64,000 bases of DNA from Gnetum montanum (taxonomy: Eukaryota > Streptophyta > Gnetopsida > Gnetales > Gnetaceae). The notes beneath the pieces were generated by a model, which was given only the letters and a program-made list of their open reading frames with translations, did not search any database and was not told where the DNA came from. Numbering within the stretch: position 1 is the first letter of the stretch; every line of letters begins with the position of its first letter. A program made the position numbers and the translations under genes. Shown piece after piece: positions 19,721-33,050 of this stretch. The stretch spans positions 452,288 to 516,287 of the forward strand of contig MNCI01027012.1 in assembly GCA_015680685.1 (NCBI GenBank), given 5' to 3'.

Positions 19721-22100
19721 TTTTAATTTAAGAGTTGTGCATGCATTGTTAATTTTTTACTTTTCCTATTTTGCTAATTTTCTAATTTCTTTTGTAATTT
19801 TTTTAATTTTTGAAAATATTCTTTTTCTTTATATATTCTAATTTCTTATTAATTTTTTCATGTCTTATTATTTTCAATTTTTTTAAAAATTTCTATTTTC
19901 TTGGATCTTTCATTTTGTCTTTGCAAAATTATCCCTTTTATTAATCATGTTACTAATCATTGTGTAAGAATTACACATGGTAGTGAAACCACATTATTCA
20001 TTCTCTCATTTCCATTAATAAGAGATTCTTATCTTTTCTATTACATTGAAAATTCTAATCAATCCATGATCAATATGATTGAAGGAAGGAGGAAGGATGA
20101 AGAGGGTATGGAAAAGGATGTGACATTAAAAGGATTTATTGATTCATTGGACATTCAGCCTAGATCCTACTAGCCCCGCATTGATCCATCACTACTGACA
20201 TTTTAATTGTGTTTGGGAAACAATACCTTTGAAATAATAGTTTCCTTGTTATGGTAATAAAAAGACATGTGATTCATGTCTAAAGATAAGTCTTTGTTAA
20301 GGATAAAAATTAATTAATTACTTCTTATGAGCCTATTTTGGGGTATCATTGGAAAGACATGTAACCCATGTATAAAGGTAGGCTATCTCCAAGAATCTCA
20401 TTATTTCTTATACTAGTCCCATCATGTAATTAGAAAGATATATGACCAATGTTTCAAGGTGCTCCTTTTTATGGGATTAGCATTGACTATGTGGCTAGAA
20501 CGATATGTCACCCATGTCTAAAGGCTCATCCCTAACTAGTGGGCTAAGGTCCACACCACTTGAAATGTTAATTAATTATTTATTTTAATATCCCTAACAT
20601 TTTTTTTCTATTATCTTATTGAGTAATCATGTCTTCATGTGATGGGTAGTTGATCTCATGGTGATGGTGCTAGAATGATGGAATGCAATGTCACTATTAG
20701 TGGTTGGACTTGGCTTAAAATTGTCATAAAAATGTATGATGGTCATTTTAATCATGCTTCAAATGTGGGACCTATTATGACTGTGGTAAGATAGTTCACA
20801 TCTTAATTCTACTATTCTTGATCAATTCATATTATCTCATTAACATTATGCAATCACAAATTTTATGATTATATGTAGTATAGTATAGGTTTTGAGTCGA
20901 AGTGGTTGTGTGTCGGTTGAAACTTAGGTATGATTGACACTAAAATTCCAAGTGCTGATGCAAAAACCAACTCATTCAAACTTGTTTTAGGTAGTTGCTA
21001 GTTTTTGGCTCCACCATGGCACAAATACCTCCAATTAGCTTTAGTTATATTTCATGAGCTAATGAATAATGTGTAAATCTTACCTAAATATAAATTAATT
21101 ACAATGTTCAAAATGAAAATGGCTAATTTTTTAGGAAATAATTCAATCATGTAACAACTTTTTAGCTTCTAACTATGAGCTAAAAATGACATTAGAAGAT
21201 TAGAAATTCCTAAATTCTAAAATTCTAAATCATATTTGATAATAAAGTAATAGGTTTTTAGGATAGTATTGAAAGGAAGCTTAAGCCATTCATTACTAGA
21301 TTTCCCCAAAGTAAAATTGCAAGAAGAATCACAAAATAAGCTATAACCTTAATGGAAATTTATTCAAATATTTGGCTAAGCTATTGATCTAATAGTAATA
21401 ATCCTAAGTTGAACTCAAAAAATTTAAACTTAATAAAGGTATGTGATTTTGTGAGAAAAGAAAAAGTAAGCTAAAGCTCTATAACCTTTAGAGAAAATAA
21501 GTTCCTCCAAAGCTAGCACATACCTTGTTATATGGTTTATTCATCTAGCTAAGCAATTGTTAATGCTAGGAAATGAACCAAAATGATAACTCATAGAAAG
21601 AAAAATTGAAAAAATAGAACCTAATTTAGAATGCCATTATTCCAATAATGTTTTTTTATAACCTTCTTACTATGATCTCCCTATTCAATCATCTCCTTTT
21701 ACATATTACATCTTAGGCTATTTATACACCTCAAGTTAATAAATTTTTAGTTATAAAATTAACAAAATTTTAGTTGGGTATTTCTTTTATTACTTCACAA
21801 ATCCTTAAGCTTCTTATTGTAATAGATTAATAGTTGCTTGTAGCTAAAGAAAAGTTAAATATTTGTGGTTATATTATTAGTTCTATACCTTGCATATTAG
21901 AGATAAACTAATATGCATTTTAAGCCTCCTTATCTTGTGCTTGTTTCTTAATGAACTTGGTTGAAGACTTTGACTACCAAAATTCTTCCATTTTTAAGTA
22001 TCATTTTCTTTTCAGTAGGGATCTTCATTGTTGCATCAAGAAGCTTCTTCTAAAGTAACACCAAAGTTTTTTTAAGCTTTACCTATGACTAAATTTTCTT
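19720..22100. other. Unassigned AT-rich DNA with four AGACATG...CATGTCT repeats
   Basis: No gene was recognised. Between 20255 and 20535 a short inverted repeat, at its clearest AGACATGTGATTCATGTCT, recurs four times about every 80 to 95 bp, each followed by 'aaagg' or similar. The stretch 19720-20180 is probably 3' spacer of the integrase fragment on its left. 20560-22100 shows nothing beyond AT-rich sequence. Confidence 0.5.
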
Positions 22101-22109
22101 GTGTGAAGC

Positions 22110-23260
22110 TTGAATTTTTGACCTTTTGGTATGCCAAGACCTTAAGGAAAATGGAGAACAAAGGATGTTTATTTTGGATGTTGTATTTATAGCACAAGAA
22201 CAAAAACTCCACATCATGGACAAGGACTCAAGGAAGAATGGCTATCAAAGTAACAGACTTCATAGGAAAAATGAGAGCATGGAAAAGTACAAAGACTATA
22301 AGCTAAATGAAGATATTCCAGGGATTAAGAGAAAGCTAAATCAACAAGAGAAAGCCTCAACAACTAGAGATCAAAAGTTGAGAAGACATCTCCAAGGAAC
22401 AAAAGACATCTTGGTTGAGAGGAAGTTAATCAAAGGAAGATGTCTCCAAAAAATAGGAGATGTCTCCTTTGGGAAGAAGAAATCTCCCCAGAGACATTCC
22501 ATTCTAAAATGAGACTTCTTCCTAGAGTTGAAGTTGAATATAGAAAGACATCTCAATCTCAATGGAGAGGTCTACACTAGTCATTGATTAGCCATTGCAT
22601 AAATTCTAAGGTGTTTTTAGAAACTTCAAGGCTATAAGTAGAATCCAAACTCTTGGGAATTGTCTAAGTATTTTCAACATCAATCTAGCATTATATATCT
22701 TATGTTGTTGAACTTGTGTACTTGAATTATCACATCATTTGTTCAATTTTTTGTGGAACTATGCTTTATTGTACAAGGAATTTATAAATTAAGTTACAAT
22801 TTATTCTTGTGCTTCTTTTTCTTTTCTTGCTACCATGAGGAATTGATGTGCTTCTTGTGAGAAGGAATCCTTTTAGAGCTTGTTGAGATCTTGCGGGATT
22901 GAGTTGTTTTGCTACATCAAAATACTTCTGAGTGGAGCTCTATTTTGTATAGGTTATGGGATCCTTTAAACCACTCTTGAGCTAGTTGGGACCTTATGAG
23001 GTCGAGAGTTGTCACAGCAATGAAACTCTCCTTAGCGGATCTCAAAATTTGTAAAGGTTTTGATTTCCTCTAAACCACATTTTGAAAGAAATAAAGTTTA
23101 GAGGTGTGCAAGGAATCTACCCTCTGAGTGTGGACTATCCAAGTTGGGGAACTAGTAATTCCTGTGTTTTGTATAACAAGTGTTGCTTGCGATTTGGGAA
23201 ACTTATTAAACCCCCTTCTAATTTCTTGATCCTCATGAATAACTAGTTTTCTTACCTTGG
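22110..23260 (+). repeat. LTR-like sequence of a second family, plus orientation
   Basis: This is inferred from a promoter-like block (AGATGTCTC motifs and a TATA box at about 22633) followed by several hundred bases of transcribed-leader-like sequence, without LTR ends that can be fixed. At 22876-23090 a unit of about 103 bp, beginning 'gagcttgttgag' or 'gagctagttggg' and ending near 'cctttaaaccac' or 'cctctaaaccac', is present twice in tandem. The same AGATGTCTC cluster occurs at 61480-61760. A 128-codon open stretch at 22126-22512 falls in this block and is judged non-coding. Confidence 0.45.
22365..22645 (+). promoter_or_regulatory. Promoter-like block: AGATGTCTC/GAGACATCT motifs and TATA box
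   Basis: AGACATCTCC, AGACATCTTGG, AGATGTCTCC (twice), GAGACATTCC and AGACATCTC occur in both orientations within 200 bp. They are followed by GGCTATAAGTAGAATCC at about 22629-22645. The motif and its reverse complement alternate, as in the other LTR promoters. Confidence 0.5.
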
Positions 23261-25050
23261 GAATTTCTTGAATTATCCATGGTCTTCAAAATTATGTGTA
23301 CTTAGGCTATGGTTTTCTAATTATATAGGGCAAGCTTTATTCTTTACAATGGCTTTCTAGATTTGAGCTCTTGTTTTAAAAGCTTTGTTTCTTTGGTTGT
23401 AATTTTGTGGATTAAATAGAGCTTAAATGATCTTGAGCATTTATAATTTGGATTCATGGCCCTCAAATTTAAATAAATATTTGAATTTATTTAGATGTTT
23501 TCATTTTTGTCTAGATAAGCTTACATGGATGCTAAGCTTTATTTAAGATCACATGTTTTATAAGCTCTTCTTATAAATAGGTTGATGCTAACATGGTTGT
23601 ACTTACCTTGACTTTCTAGCTTGTTCTATATATAGGCTTAGATGATGATGTAGCTTTGATGAAAGTATGTAGATAATTTAGTTCCATCTATATGGTTTCT
23701 AGTTTAGCTAGGCTTAAATTATCAATTTTGTGTAGTTAAATTTAGCTTGTCTTGCCCAGTTTTAGGGCTTTGACTCAAAAAATTCTCTTGAACATAATCT
23801 TTTTACATCTAGATGATTCCAAATCATCTAGGTGATCTTGGCTTCTCATGTATATTGAGCTTTTTTTAGAGTAGAAAGCCTAATTTCCTTACTTGCATGG
23901 CTCATGTAGCTTCCTTATTCTAAATCGTTTAGATGGTTTGGCTTAAGGTTGACATGCCACAAATTTATGATGTTTTGGATTCATTCTTTAAATTATGTGT
24001 TTTAAATATTTTGTTTTGAGCTAAAAAGATAGAGCTTAAATCTAGAATCAAGTTTTGGTTCTAAAGCTAAGTTCTAATGGATAGGATAACATGAAAAATA
24101 GATTGATTTGCATAGGATTAGATTCTAGTTTTAATATCTTTCCTTAAAACTACACTTCTCTTTTAGTTTTTATAGTAAAATTCAATTTTAGAGTCAAATC
24201 TTGACTCTATTTATTGGTTCAAAATAGTGTGTATTTGATGTCAATTACATGATGCAAGCTAACATTTGGCTTCATCTTGATGATGACTTTCAGTGTGGAA
24301 GTTGAATAGAATTAGATGTTGATTCTTTTTATTGATTATAATAGCTGACATGATAGGATGTTGGGATGAGCTAAGTAGAACTACTTTTGACTTTGAATAT
24401 GGTTTTATTCATAGAGCCTATGTGATGAAATTCTTTTTCTTTTTGTTTTAAGATTAATTCTGAAAGATTCTTCTTTTCAATGGATCTCTATAAAATATTT
24501 TTGTTTGAATATTGGTTCTACTTTAGTAGAACTTTTGTGGATGCTAAGCTACATTGAATCACATTTTGGTTTCAAACTAAGCTTTCCAATATGGTGTATA
24601 GTTGACATGAAAATTAGGTTCAATAAACCTAGATTCTAGATGTAGCTATCAATTCTATTAAGCTAAAATTCAACATGAATGGTGGCTCTTTTGGGATGGA
24701 ACCTAAATAGAACTAGATTTTAATTTAATCAATTCTAAATTGTTTAAAGTTGATGTGATAGGGCATGGAGATGGGCTAAAAAGAATCAATTATTGGCTAT
24801 GAATTTCAATTCTATTTGTAGAGCTTATGTGGTAAATTCCTTGATCTATAGCTTTCTTTCTCTCTTCATAAGCAGTGCTTTTAATTTTTCTTGGGTTTCA
24901 TAGCTCTTTTAGAACCAAAGCTTGTACAACTAGATTTTGATTCTAAATAAATTTTTTTCATTATGAACCATTTTGCATGAAACCAATTTTTGATTCTATA
25001 TATTAGTCCTAAATATTCCAATTGATGTGGCATTTATAAGTTGAAACTAT
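23260..25050. repeat. Divergent long-period repeats, non-coding
   Basis: Related phrases recur with a spacing near 400 bp. For example 24280-24440 ('gacatgataggatgttgggatgagc', 'agagcctatgtgatgaaattc') resembles 24690-24850 ('gatgtgatagggcatggagatgggc', 'agagcttatgtggtaaattcc'). Short words such as 'agatgatttgg' and 'aagctaagttcta' recur over the rest. No coding frame was recognised. Confidence 0.5.
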
Positions 25051-27600
25051 TTGTTACATCCCATCCAGATACATTAGGTATGGTTATATGCCTACAATTT
25101 ATACATTACATGTGTAGTCACAGTGGGTTCTCAGAGTACAAGTTAGTTAAGTATGATTACACTTTGGATATTATGAGGTGTTCATATTTTTGTTATGATT
25201 ACGATCTCTTTACATGCTTAACATGATTATGTACACTAGCCTTGTGTGATGTGTTAGACATGTGATGTTGGATTAGGGTACAAGAGCACCTATTCAATAT
25301 GCATTTAAGCTTTATATGAAATTTTTGTATTTATGAATTTGAACTATAGTGCTACGTTGTGTGATCATTGGATGCGATTTTGGCATGTGAAGGTGTAGAG
25401 CATTTGATAAGGATCTTATAGGTTCAAACAAATTTTAATTTGGAGTCTCGGTTTAGTTGTTATGCAAGTTGAAAGTGGGTATTAGTTTGGGGGAGGAAAA
25501 AAATGAGCTTGTGAAAATAACCTAGGTGAAAAAAAATAAGAAAATAAAGTTTTAAAATATAAAACAAAAAGTAAAATAACATTAGGTTGCACATGACATG
25601 TGCTAAATTGCTTACGTGGTTTTGTTTTGTTTGAAAAACATCAATGAATAAAAGTAACATATATGCATGAGGCATAAACCCTTCTTTTTATTTTAAAATA
25701 AAAAGATCCACTGGCTTTGCCACTATGTACTATAACCATTAATTTCTATTTTATTTCCTATGCAAAAATAAAAATAGAAGCTGGAGGCATTATTTTTCTT
25801 TCCTTCTTTCCTCCATTTTCATCCTTTATTTTCTAAAATTTTGAGCTTTGTGCATAATTCTTCTTCCTCTAAACCTAGATTTGGGATTTTTGTGGTCATA
25901 TCTACATGGATATAGAACTTTTTTGAAGTGAAATAATGTCCTACTAGATTTTTGAGAATTTTATGCTTATTTTGAGTTTTTTGCTACAACAATTTTAATT
26001 AGTGAGTTATCTTTACCTTTTCCTGTATTTTTGTGCTAGATTAGTATATATGATAATGCGATGTGGGCATGTGTGGTTGATAGTTCAAAGATTGAGCATG
26101 GACATGTTATTTTGCATCTTTCCTAAAATTGTATGGTTTGGTTATGAGTTGTTTAGTAACATGTATGCAATGTATGGTATGATGTGGACTTGTGGAACAT
26201 GATATGTGATGTTGATGAGACTAGTATGATTGGAATATTATATTTTCAGGGCCTATTGTGGCACGAGAGATTTTGAGAGTTTCAATTCATATTGGTGGTA
26301 ATTAAATATTATTAATTACTATTTTTTTAATCAAACTTTGGACATGCATAAGTTTTCTTCCAAGAGTTTGATTTAGATAGAATTAATGTTGTTGGGATCA
26401 TCTTGGGAAGTACTTTTTAATCATAGAATTGGTTTTCTTTTCTCTTTGGACATATATCATTCTGAGGGTTATTATAGTGGTCAATTTGTAAAATTGCATG
26501 TAGTGTTAGAAATCTAGTTGTGGCATAAAATTTTGTTTTGTCAAATAATGGTATTATTTTCATGAATGAATGTGAATGCTAGGTGTAAGAATATGTGGTC
26601 ATGTTATGTTTGTTTGGCTATTTTGTGCTGACATGTATTGGCTTAAGCTAGCCAAAATAGGTACATGTCTTTGCGAAGATGGTTGTGATGGTTATTGGCG
26701 GATGGTGCTAGCATGAGGGTGTGGACCAATTGGTGATGAGGAATCCTAGTGGTAGTATAGATTGATTTTCCACTATGATGCATTAGTGAGGCTCTTATCT
26801 TAGGCCTCATCTTGAGAGTGGAAGAGCATAAGTGTATTCATCCCTATGGCTAGTACGTACCATAGGTGTGTTTGTCCCTATAACCAATCCTCTAGAAGGT
26901 TAGTGGTTAGGTTGATAGACCCTAGCACTAGTTAGATATATAAAAGACTAATAAAAGACCTATAGGAAATGACTATTTATGAGTACTTAGGGAAAGGCTT
27001 CACATACTACATTGAGTGTGGATATGCTAGCAACCACATGGGCTATGTATATGATAGTCTTAGTTTGTGAGTCATAGCGCTGATATATGTATCTATATAT
27101 ACTATTGGGATTATGATTGTGTGGGACATACATTGTTTCATAGTATGGAGTAGGTATGATAATGATTCTTCCAATGATCTATGTGATATAGTATGTATGT
27201 GTGTTGTTTTGAGCATGCATAAGACTAATAGTTATTGTAGGTTGCCTTGTACCCCATTCCTCTCTTCTAATGTAGCACTTGTTGATCATCTAGCAGGGGA
27301 AGTGTAAAGGTTTCCCACTCAGTTGTGTACTAACTTTATTTAATTATAGGTCAAAGGTGTAGGAGCCTAGACGAGCATGAAGAGGGAGAGTAGAGGATGA
27401 AAAAATATTCAATGCTTAGTTAATGTATATTTCCATGTATAATAGTATGGACTATGTATAATTGTCTAAAACTCTCTATACTCGTATATATATATATATG
27501 ATGATGATGATGATGTTTGTGTATTTTTGTCTCTAAGTAGAGCAGTGCACATTTTGATTTATGTAGAGACACGTAGTTTTATAAATTAAAATATATGTTA
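25051..27600. other. Unassigned DNA, possible chromovirus LTR start at 25051
   Basis: TGTTACATCCCATCC at 25051 resembles the TGTAACATCCC start common to LTRs of the Tekay/Del group, but no matching end was found. No gene is seen. A compound microsatellite, (TA)n then (GAT)n, lies at 27485-27515. From about 27610 the protease of element 3 begins. Confidence 0.35.
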
Positions 27601-27609
27601 TGTGTCTAC

Positions 27610-28480
27610 CTAATATGCATAGGCCAAGGAGGAAAAGTTCTACTATTTGTATCAGGGTAGTTGTTTTGTGGTGGAGTATGATGTGCTACTATCTGAGTCA
27701 ACTATCAGCCACTAGGTGCCCTCCTATTTTGTGGCTACTATGTATAGACTTCATTGAATGTTGATTTCTTGTGATTACTAATTACATGCTTTAATGTATG
27801 TACTTTTGATGGATCAAATCTTTTGCATGCAATTACACCCATTATCATTGTATGTGATGAATGGAATAAACTTCTTCTCTATCTTGCCAAATTCATTTTC
27901 CTTGAATATTTTCAAAAAAATGTCCCTTATGCCCATATGTGCATCAACCATGCTTAAACAAGCTCTTTCCATAATGATCGGAAAGTCACCTTTACAATTC
28001 TCAACTTTGATCACTAGAAAATCAACAAGATAGGACAACCTACAAACTATGATTACAATGTCCTTTACTAATCCCAGAGTGATAGTAATTGATTCATCTA
28101 CCAATCATAGATGGATGTTGATCTTCTTGAGATGTGGTAGGTTCCAGGCCTTATACATGTCATGGGAGATGAGATTGACATCAAAACTAGAATTATGAAG
28201 AGCCTTGCATGGCTCATGTCCAATGATCTACAAGTAAATGAGTGAACTTCCTAGGTTAGATCTTTTCGTGGAAAGATTTCCAGCCTTAATCCAATTGGAA
28301 ACAACATGAGTTAACATCAAAGTGCATATCTGAGGTAGGATTTGGTTTGAGAGGTACTCGAAGGTATTTAATGTAGAGGATCTAGTTGAACTTCTTAGAG
28401 AGATGGATGTAGAGGATCCCCAAGAAGTTCTACAAGATGATGAGGGTGCTAGAGATGCAAGATGATTAGTCATACTAGGT
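27610..28480 (-). pseudogene. Protease and following linker of element 3 (decayed)
   Basis: The active-site region reads ALHNSSFDVNLISHD at about 28170-28215, so the catalytic Asp is Asn, as in element 1, and the Gly is Ser. The tail VDESITITLGLVKDIVI, then KGDFPIIMERACLSMVDAHM and IRDIFLKIFKENEFGKIEKK, is open at 27814-28104 and extends beyond the point where element 1 is cut. The phrase 'gccactaggtgccctcct' at about 27710 matches 'gccactgggtgccctcct' in the complete element (51983). Beyond about 27610 the element is lost, so RT and integrase are missing here too. Confidence 0.75.
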
Positions 28481-28489
28481 TGTGAGGGT

Positions 28490-30830
28490 TGGAGAGGAAT
28501 GTTGGATGGGAAGAAGGATCTTTTTCTAGATTAATTTTCTGAACCACTCAGCTAGAAAGCTTATTGTGAATATACAGCCCTTGGAGCATTTTGTTGTTGT
28601 GGTTGTGAAGGAATCTCACCTTGCATGGATGGAGAAAGAGGTAACTAGGTTGAGGATGGAGGTGTGTGTGTAGATGGATGCAGGGAATGGTATGAATATG
28701 GGTTTTCTCCTCAAGTAGATGGTGAATGTGTTCGGTGGCACTCTGGATAGTAATAGTGATGCTAAAATGAGGCATGACTTGTAGAACTTCTTGGAGAGAT
28801 GGATTGTTGAACATAATACCCGTATGGATCAAGTTGCTTGTAAGGGTACTACTATCTTGGTAGTGGAATTCCCCACAATTCTGGTTGGTGCCATTGTTGG
28901 TATTGTTCATATGGTTGTGGAGGAGCTCCACTTGGGTAATAAGCTTGTTGTTGTTAGTGGAACTACCTTGGATTGCCTTGAGGATAAGGTAATCATCTGG
29001 ATGCTTGCCTATGTACTAGTTGAGGATTCAATGTGTACATCCCAGACTCTTGTAAGTGTGACATCACAGGGCAACATCCCTTTGGATGTTTTTATTGACA
29101 AATGTCACAACCAATTTCATCATTAGAGTCGGTTTCCACAACTTCCTCTATGGCGGTAACTTTGCCCTTACCTCTTTAGTAGGCATGTTCAGCTTTTTTT
29201 TGCCTCATATGGTTATGATTACTATTTTTCTCTTTGGATTCTTTAGCAATCTTCATAGTAGTTTGGAATGTTTCATCCAAATAGTCCCATAATTTATCAA
29301 CCTTTGTTGAAATATCAAAAACAAATTTTTCGATGGGCAAGGTTTTTCTATTTATCACTTCATCAAGTGGTGACTTCTCCTCATCACAAAATTAAACCTT
29401 CCATTTCCTAATAGAAGGATCCTTATTATACTCTTCTACACTTTTCCTTTTTCACAACTCACCTTCTTCTTTTGCTACTTGCTCTATCAGCCTTTGGATT
29501 TGATGAGCTCTTAGTTTAGACAATATCCCTTGGGAATACACCTTGAGAGTTCTTCTAGTTTCTGCTTTGAGTCCATCTATGATGTGGTGAAGTTGTTCCC
29601 TCTAAGAATATCCATGGCTAGGGAATCTATGTAAGAGTGAATAGTATTTACCCATGGTGGCATCCAAGGGTTCATGTGTTCCTTGTTTCTAGCCTTGGAT
29701 TTGCCTTCTCAGATTAGACACTCTAGAGTACGTCTGGTATTTGTCATTAAATAGCTCTAATAGGGTACTCCATTGGTGAATGGATCCCAATTCCAAGGAC
29801 TGATACCAACTTTTAGCTTCCTTGATGAGTGTCCTAGGGAAGAGCTTGAGTTTTTTCCAATCATTTTCAATGTTCAGTAAGGCACAAGCATTGTGAAAAG
29901 CTTGTAGATGATTTTGTAGATTAGAATTGTATCCCCCCTCAAATATTGGAATATTATTCATGTCTAAGTGCTTGATCGTACTATCTTTCATATGCCTACT
30001 TAGAATTCTAACTGCCTCTACAATGTTAAGCATACTTTGAGTCACCAACAAAGTTTCATCATCATCACTGCATTGATGATGCTAATGATGGTTTCGAACA
30101 CCCCTTCAACCTTAGAGGCCTTTATGGTCATTATTGTCTCATTGATCACCTTCATCATGATTATCCCAACAATGGCTTCTATGCAAACTAGAAGATGAAG
30201 AGGAATGTCTAGAATCAGATGAAGAGGATGAAGAGGAACGTGGACCACCACCACCACTATGATGTTTGCCACCACCTCTTCATTCATTATGACCACCATC
30301 CTTAGATCTCTTACCATTATGATGTTTACTTGAGTCCCTACCTTGACTGTCACTTTTTTCTAAACCTAGTTTATGAATAATGTCACACCCTCATCACCAA
30401 TAATAGAGGGTGGAGAATTTTCATATTTAGGATCCTTAGGAGGAGGATCCACATTGTCATCTTGGTTTAGCATGAACAAGGGATTACTAAAGTGTTTTCC
30501 CTTTGTAAAATCATGGTATTGCTCTTGGTGTTGATCTTGCCTACATTGTGTTTCTATGGGTTGGTAGTCCCAAGCGTCATAACCATTCATAATGTATTCC
30601 TTGTGAAGATCTAAGATTCCCAATTTCTTAAGAGTTTGAAATAGCATCCTAGGTATAGATTGATCAGGGGGCAAGACAATGTTTCCCTTCATATCACGCT
30701 ATCGTAGCTATTCATCCCAAGGTAGGATGAAGGTGAAGTCTAGTACATACTCATCTAGATGAGTATATACCACTTTTCACTCCTATGAAACTGGTGGTTT
30801 GACATCTTCACATCTGTGGGAAGAAGAATT
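28490..30830 (-). pseudogene. Decayed gag of element 3
   Basis: Pieces of gag follow the order of element 1: an N-terminal part at 30366-30692 (MKGNIVLPPDQSIPRMLFQT), the capsid domain at 29689-30051 (FEGGYNSNLQNHLQAFHNAC, LFPRTLIKEAKSWYQSLELG, YQTYSRVSNLRRQIQG), a coiled stretch at 29176-29358 (MINRKTLPIEKFVFDISTKV), the zinc-knuckle region near 29100 and a Pro/Gln-rich tail to about 28550. Frameshifts and stops separate them. The expected start, judged from the ATGTCTTCTTC of the complete element, has lost bases at about 30828. Confidence 0.8.
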
Positions 30831-30960
30831 TTGCAAAATAAATAAAATTATTAGTGTGCTTAGTAGTTATATGTCATTTAAAGTGATGTTGACCTTAAGT
30901 TCATCCAATGATATAAATCATATTCACTAATCCTAGATAGTGCACATTTCAACAAACAAA

Positions 30961-30979
30961 GTCCCTAGCAATGGCACCA
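30961..30979 (-). promoter_or_regulatory. Primer binding site, tRNA-Asp type (element 3)
   Basis: Minus strand TGGTGCCATTGCTAGGGAC. It is the same site as in element 1 with transitions, one base from the LTR. Confidence 0.75.
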
Positions 30980-30980
30980 A

Positions 30981-31907
30981 TCATGAGCAATGAGGTACCC
31001 CTACACCAAACCATATGAATCACAAAGCATTCACACATGATCCAGTCAAATTCCATGAACTTTATAGTTTTCAGTGCACTAATCTTCTAGGCAATGAACC
31101 TTGCCCTAAGGTCATTCATTGTCTTCCCAATTACACTTGTGAAGTACATGGTATGGTTAAGTTTAATTGAGGCATATGATTTTTATAGTTTTATGTTTTA
31201 TAGTCTTGGTGCTTAAATAGAGAGAAAGACAAGGTAATTTAATGGCTAATTTAATGTAACTAACCTACTGGTCTCTAGCTAGTCCCAACATAATTATTTG
31301 ATTCCACTTTCCATACACATTCTGAACCCATGTATCCACTATTGGGTTACCAAGTGCTATGCTACTGGGTGTACCAAGCAATAATGCTACTAGCATTACT
31401 AAGCAAATACATGTTATGCTCAAAGTGGTTGTACTTATGTATTTAATCTATCTAACTTATCTTTCTTAATTACCTTAATTAGCTTAATTACTAGAAAATG
31501 TTAAATAAATGATTGAAAACATTAAATGCTTAAATAAAATATTTAATCTATCCAGAATGCTACCAGGTTTATCACAAAGTTTGTCTTTATTGTGGCACAC
31601 ACTATCGTGCTTAGGTATAACAATGCTCAAATAAAGTTTCGTACACTTAATAGCTCCTACTATAGGCACTCGAGAGAAATATTCTAACTTTCCAATAAAA
31701 AAACTACAAGAGCTCTGCTACTACTAAAATCTAATTGCCATAAATGCAATTGTTGGACATGTATTTATAGCAAAAAAGTAGACACTAGGTAGATGTGGCC
31801 TCATTGCTACATGAAACAATGTGTCGATGAGGCCTCATTGACGAGACCTAGTCAACAAGGCTGCATCAACGAGGCCTTGTTGATGTAGCAAAAAACACGA
31901 CTCATCA
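30981..31907 (-). repeat. 5' LTR of element 3 (about 927 bp)
   Basis: Begins TCATGAGCAATGAGGTACCCCTACAC, where the expected TG has become TC, and ends ACGACTCATCA on the plus strand. The body carries 'ctactgggtgtaccaagca', a form of a phrase shared with other LTRs of this family. Confidence 0.8.
31761..31890 (-). promoter_or_regulatory. LTR promoter: TATA box and TCAACGAGGCCTCGTTGA-type palindromes
   Basis: TATA box on the minus strand (GCTATAAATACATG, about 31759-31772). Upstream of it 31797-31888 holds four or five forms of a palindrome close to TCAACGAGGCCTCGTTGA, such as TCGATGAGGCCTCATTGA and TCAACGAGGCCTTGTTGA. This replaces the GATATC motif of elements 1 and 2 at the same position. 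Confidence 0.65.
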
Positions 31908-31919
31908 CTAGGAGTTCAA

Positions 31920-33050
31920 GAAGGTTAACTTATGTAGGCAACACAAATGCGCACATTGGCACTAATGCTAATGCTGATGTTACCATTAGAGTCACCACTT
32001 CCAAAGTTAGAATTTTTAACACTCTCCAAGTTGACATCCAAAAATCTATACACTATCTCTAATGTCCAAACCAACATTGAATTTCATCATGATAATTCCT
32101 ATGGGATGTCAAGGATCTCCTCAATCCATGAAATAATGTCAAATGTTAAGCTTAGTCACTTTACTTATTATAAATATTGCTAGGATGATGATGCCAACAC
32201 TTAGTCTCAACTACTATCCTAACATATCATAATTTCTTCAAACTTACCACATTCATTTTTTAAGGTCCTTAGAATAATGTTGAATAGTCACTAAAGAGCC
32301 CATGATGTCAAAATTGAGGTCAAAATGCCAATTTTTGCATGGGAGATAAGTGTTGAGACTGATATAAGGCTAGTTACACTAGTGCTAATGCAATGCTAGC
32401 ATCAACATTAACTACCCATCCTTAGAAAAATTTTGTCCCCTATGATTCAGAAGAACTTGCCAAAAATGCCAAAATTTATACTTGCCATGCTTAAACTAAT
32501 ACAAACATGTTGTTTCACATTCAACGAAGTTGAAAATATGATCTAGAAGTAAGTTTAATGGTGGTGATCCAAATGTAATGCTTAAGGAATGATGCTAGCA
32601 TCAACATCACCTAGCAACACTTAGTTTCAAAAGCTACCCTAATTCTTTAAATTACCTCTAAACTTATCAAATTTACACTTTAAGGCCCTTGGGATGATCT
32701 CAACTAGTTACTAGAGATCTTATTAGATCGAAACTAAGATCAAATGCCAAATTTTACATGGGATACAAGTATTAAAACTAATATAATGCTGGTGATACTA
32801 GTGCTAACACTAACACTAGTGTCAAATTAGCTACCTAGTCTTATCAAAAAAAATTTCCTTATGATTCACTTGAACTTTTCAAAAATCTCAAAATAAATTT
32901 CTACCATGCTTAGATAAAAATAGATAGTTCATCCAACATTTGATGGAATTAAAACTATGATGTAAAAGTAAGTTTAATGATGGTGACGTGGAGGTAATGC
33001 TTGAGGGGTGACGCTAACAATGGTAGAAATGTCAACACCACTTGTTGACA
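31920..33050. repeat. Tandem repeat with about 420-bp unit
   Basis: A unit starting 'acacttagt' occurs at about 32200 and 32618, each followed by 'cctta' or 'ccttg' phrases, 'aaatgccaa', 'catggga' and 'actagtgctaa'. A third start is at about 33047. The copies differ by many substitutions, so the array is old. No coding signal was seen. Confidence 0.7.

Noticed and set aside
22126-22512. 128-codon plus-strand frame rich in Lys and Arg
   Set aside because: It overlaps the AGATGTCTC promoter block and TATA box of an LTR-like sequence, has no recognised domain, and much of it translates the repeated motif.
23260-25050. Possible tRNA or snRNA genes in the divergent repeats
   Set aside because: No cloverleaf with conserved A and B boxes could be found by eye; repeats are AT-rich and diverged.
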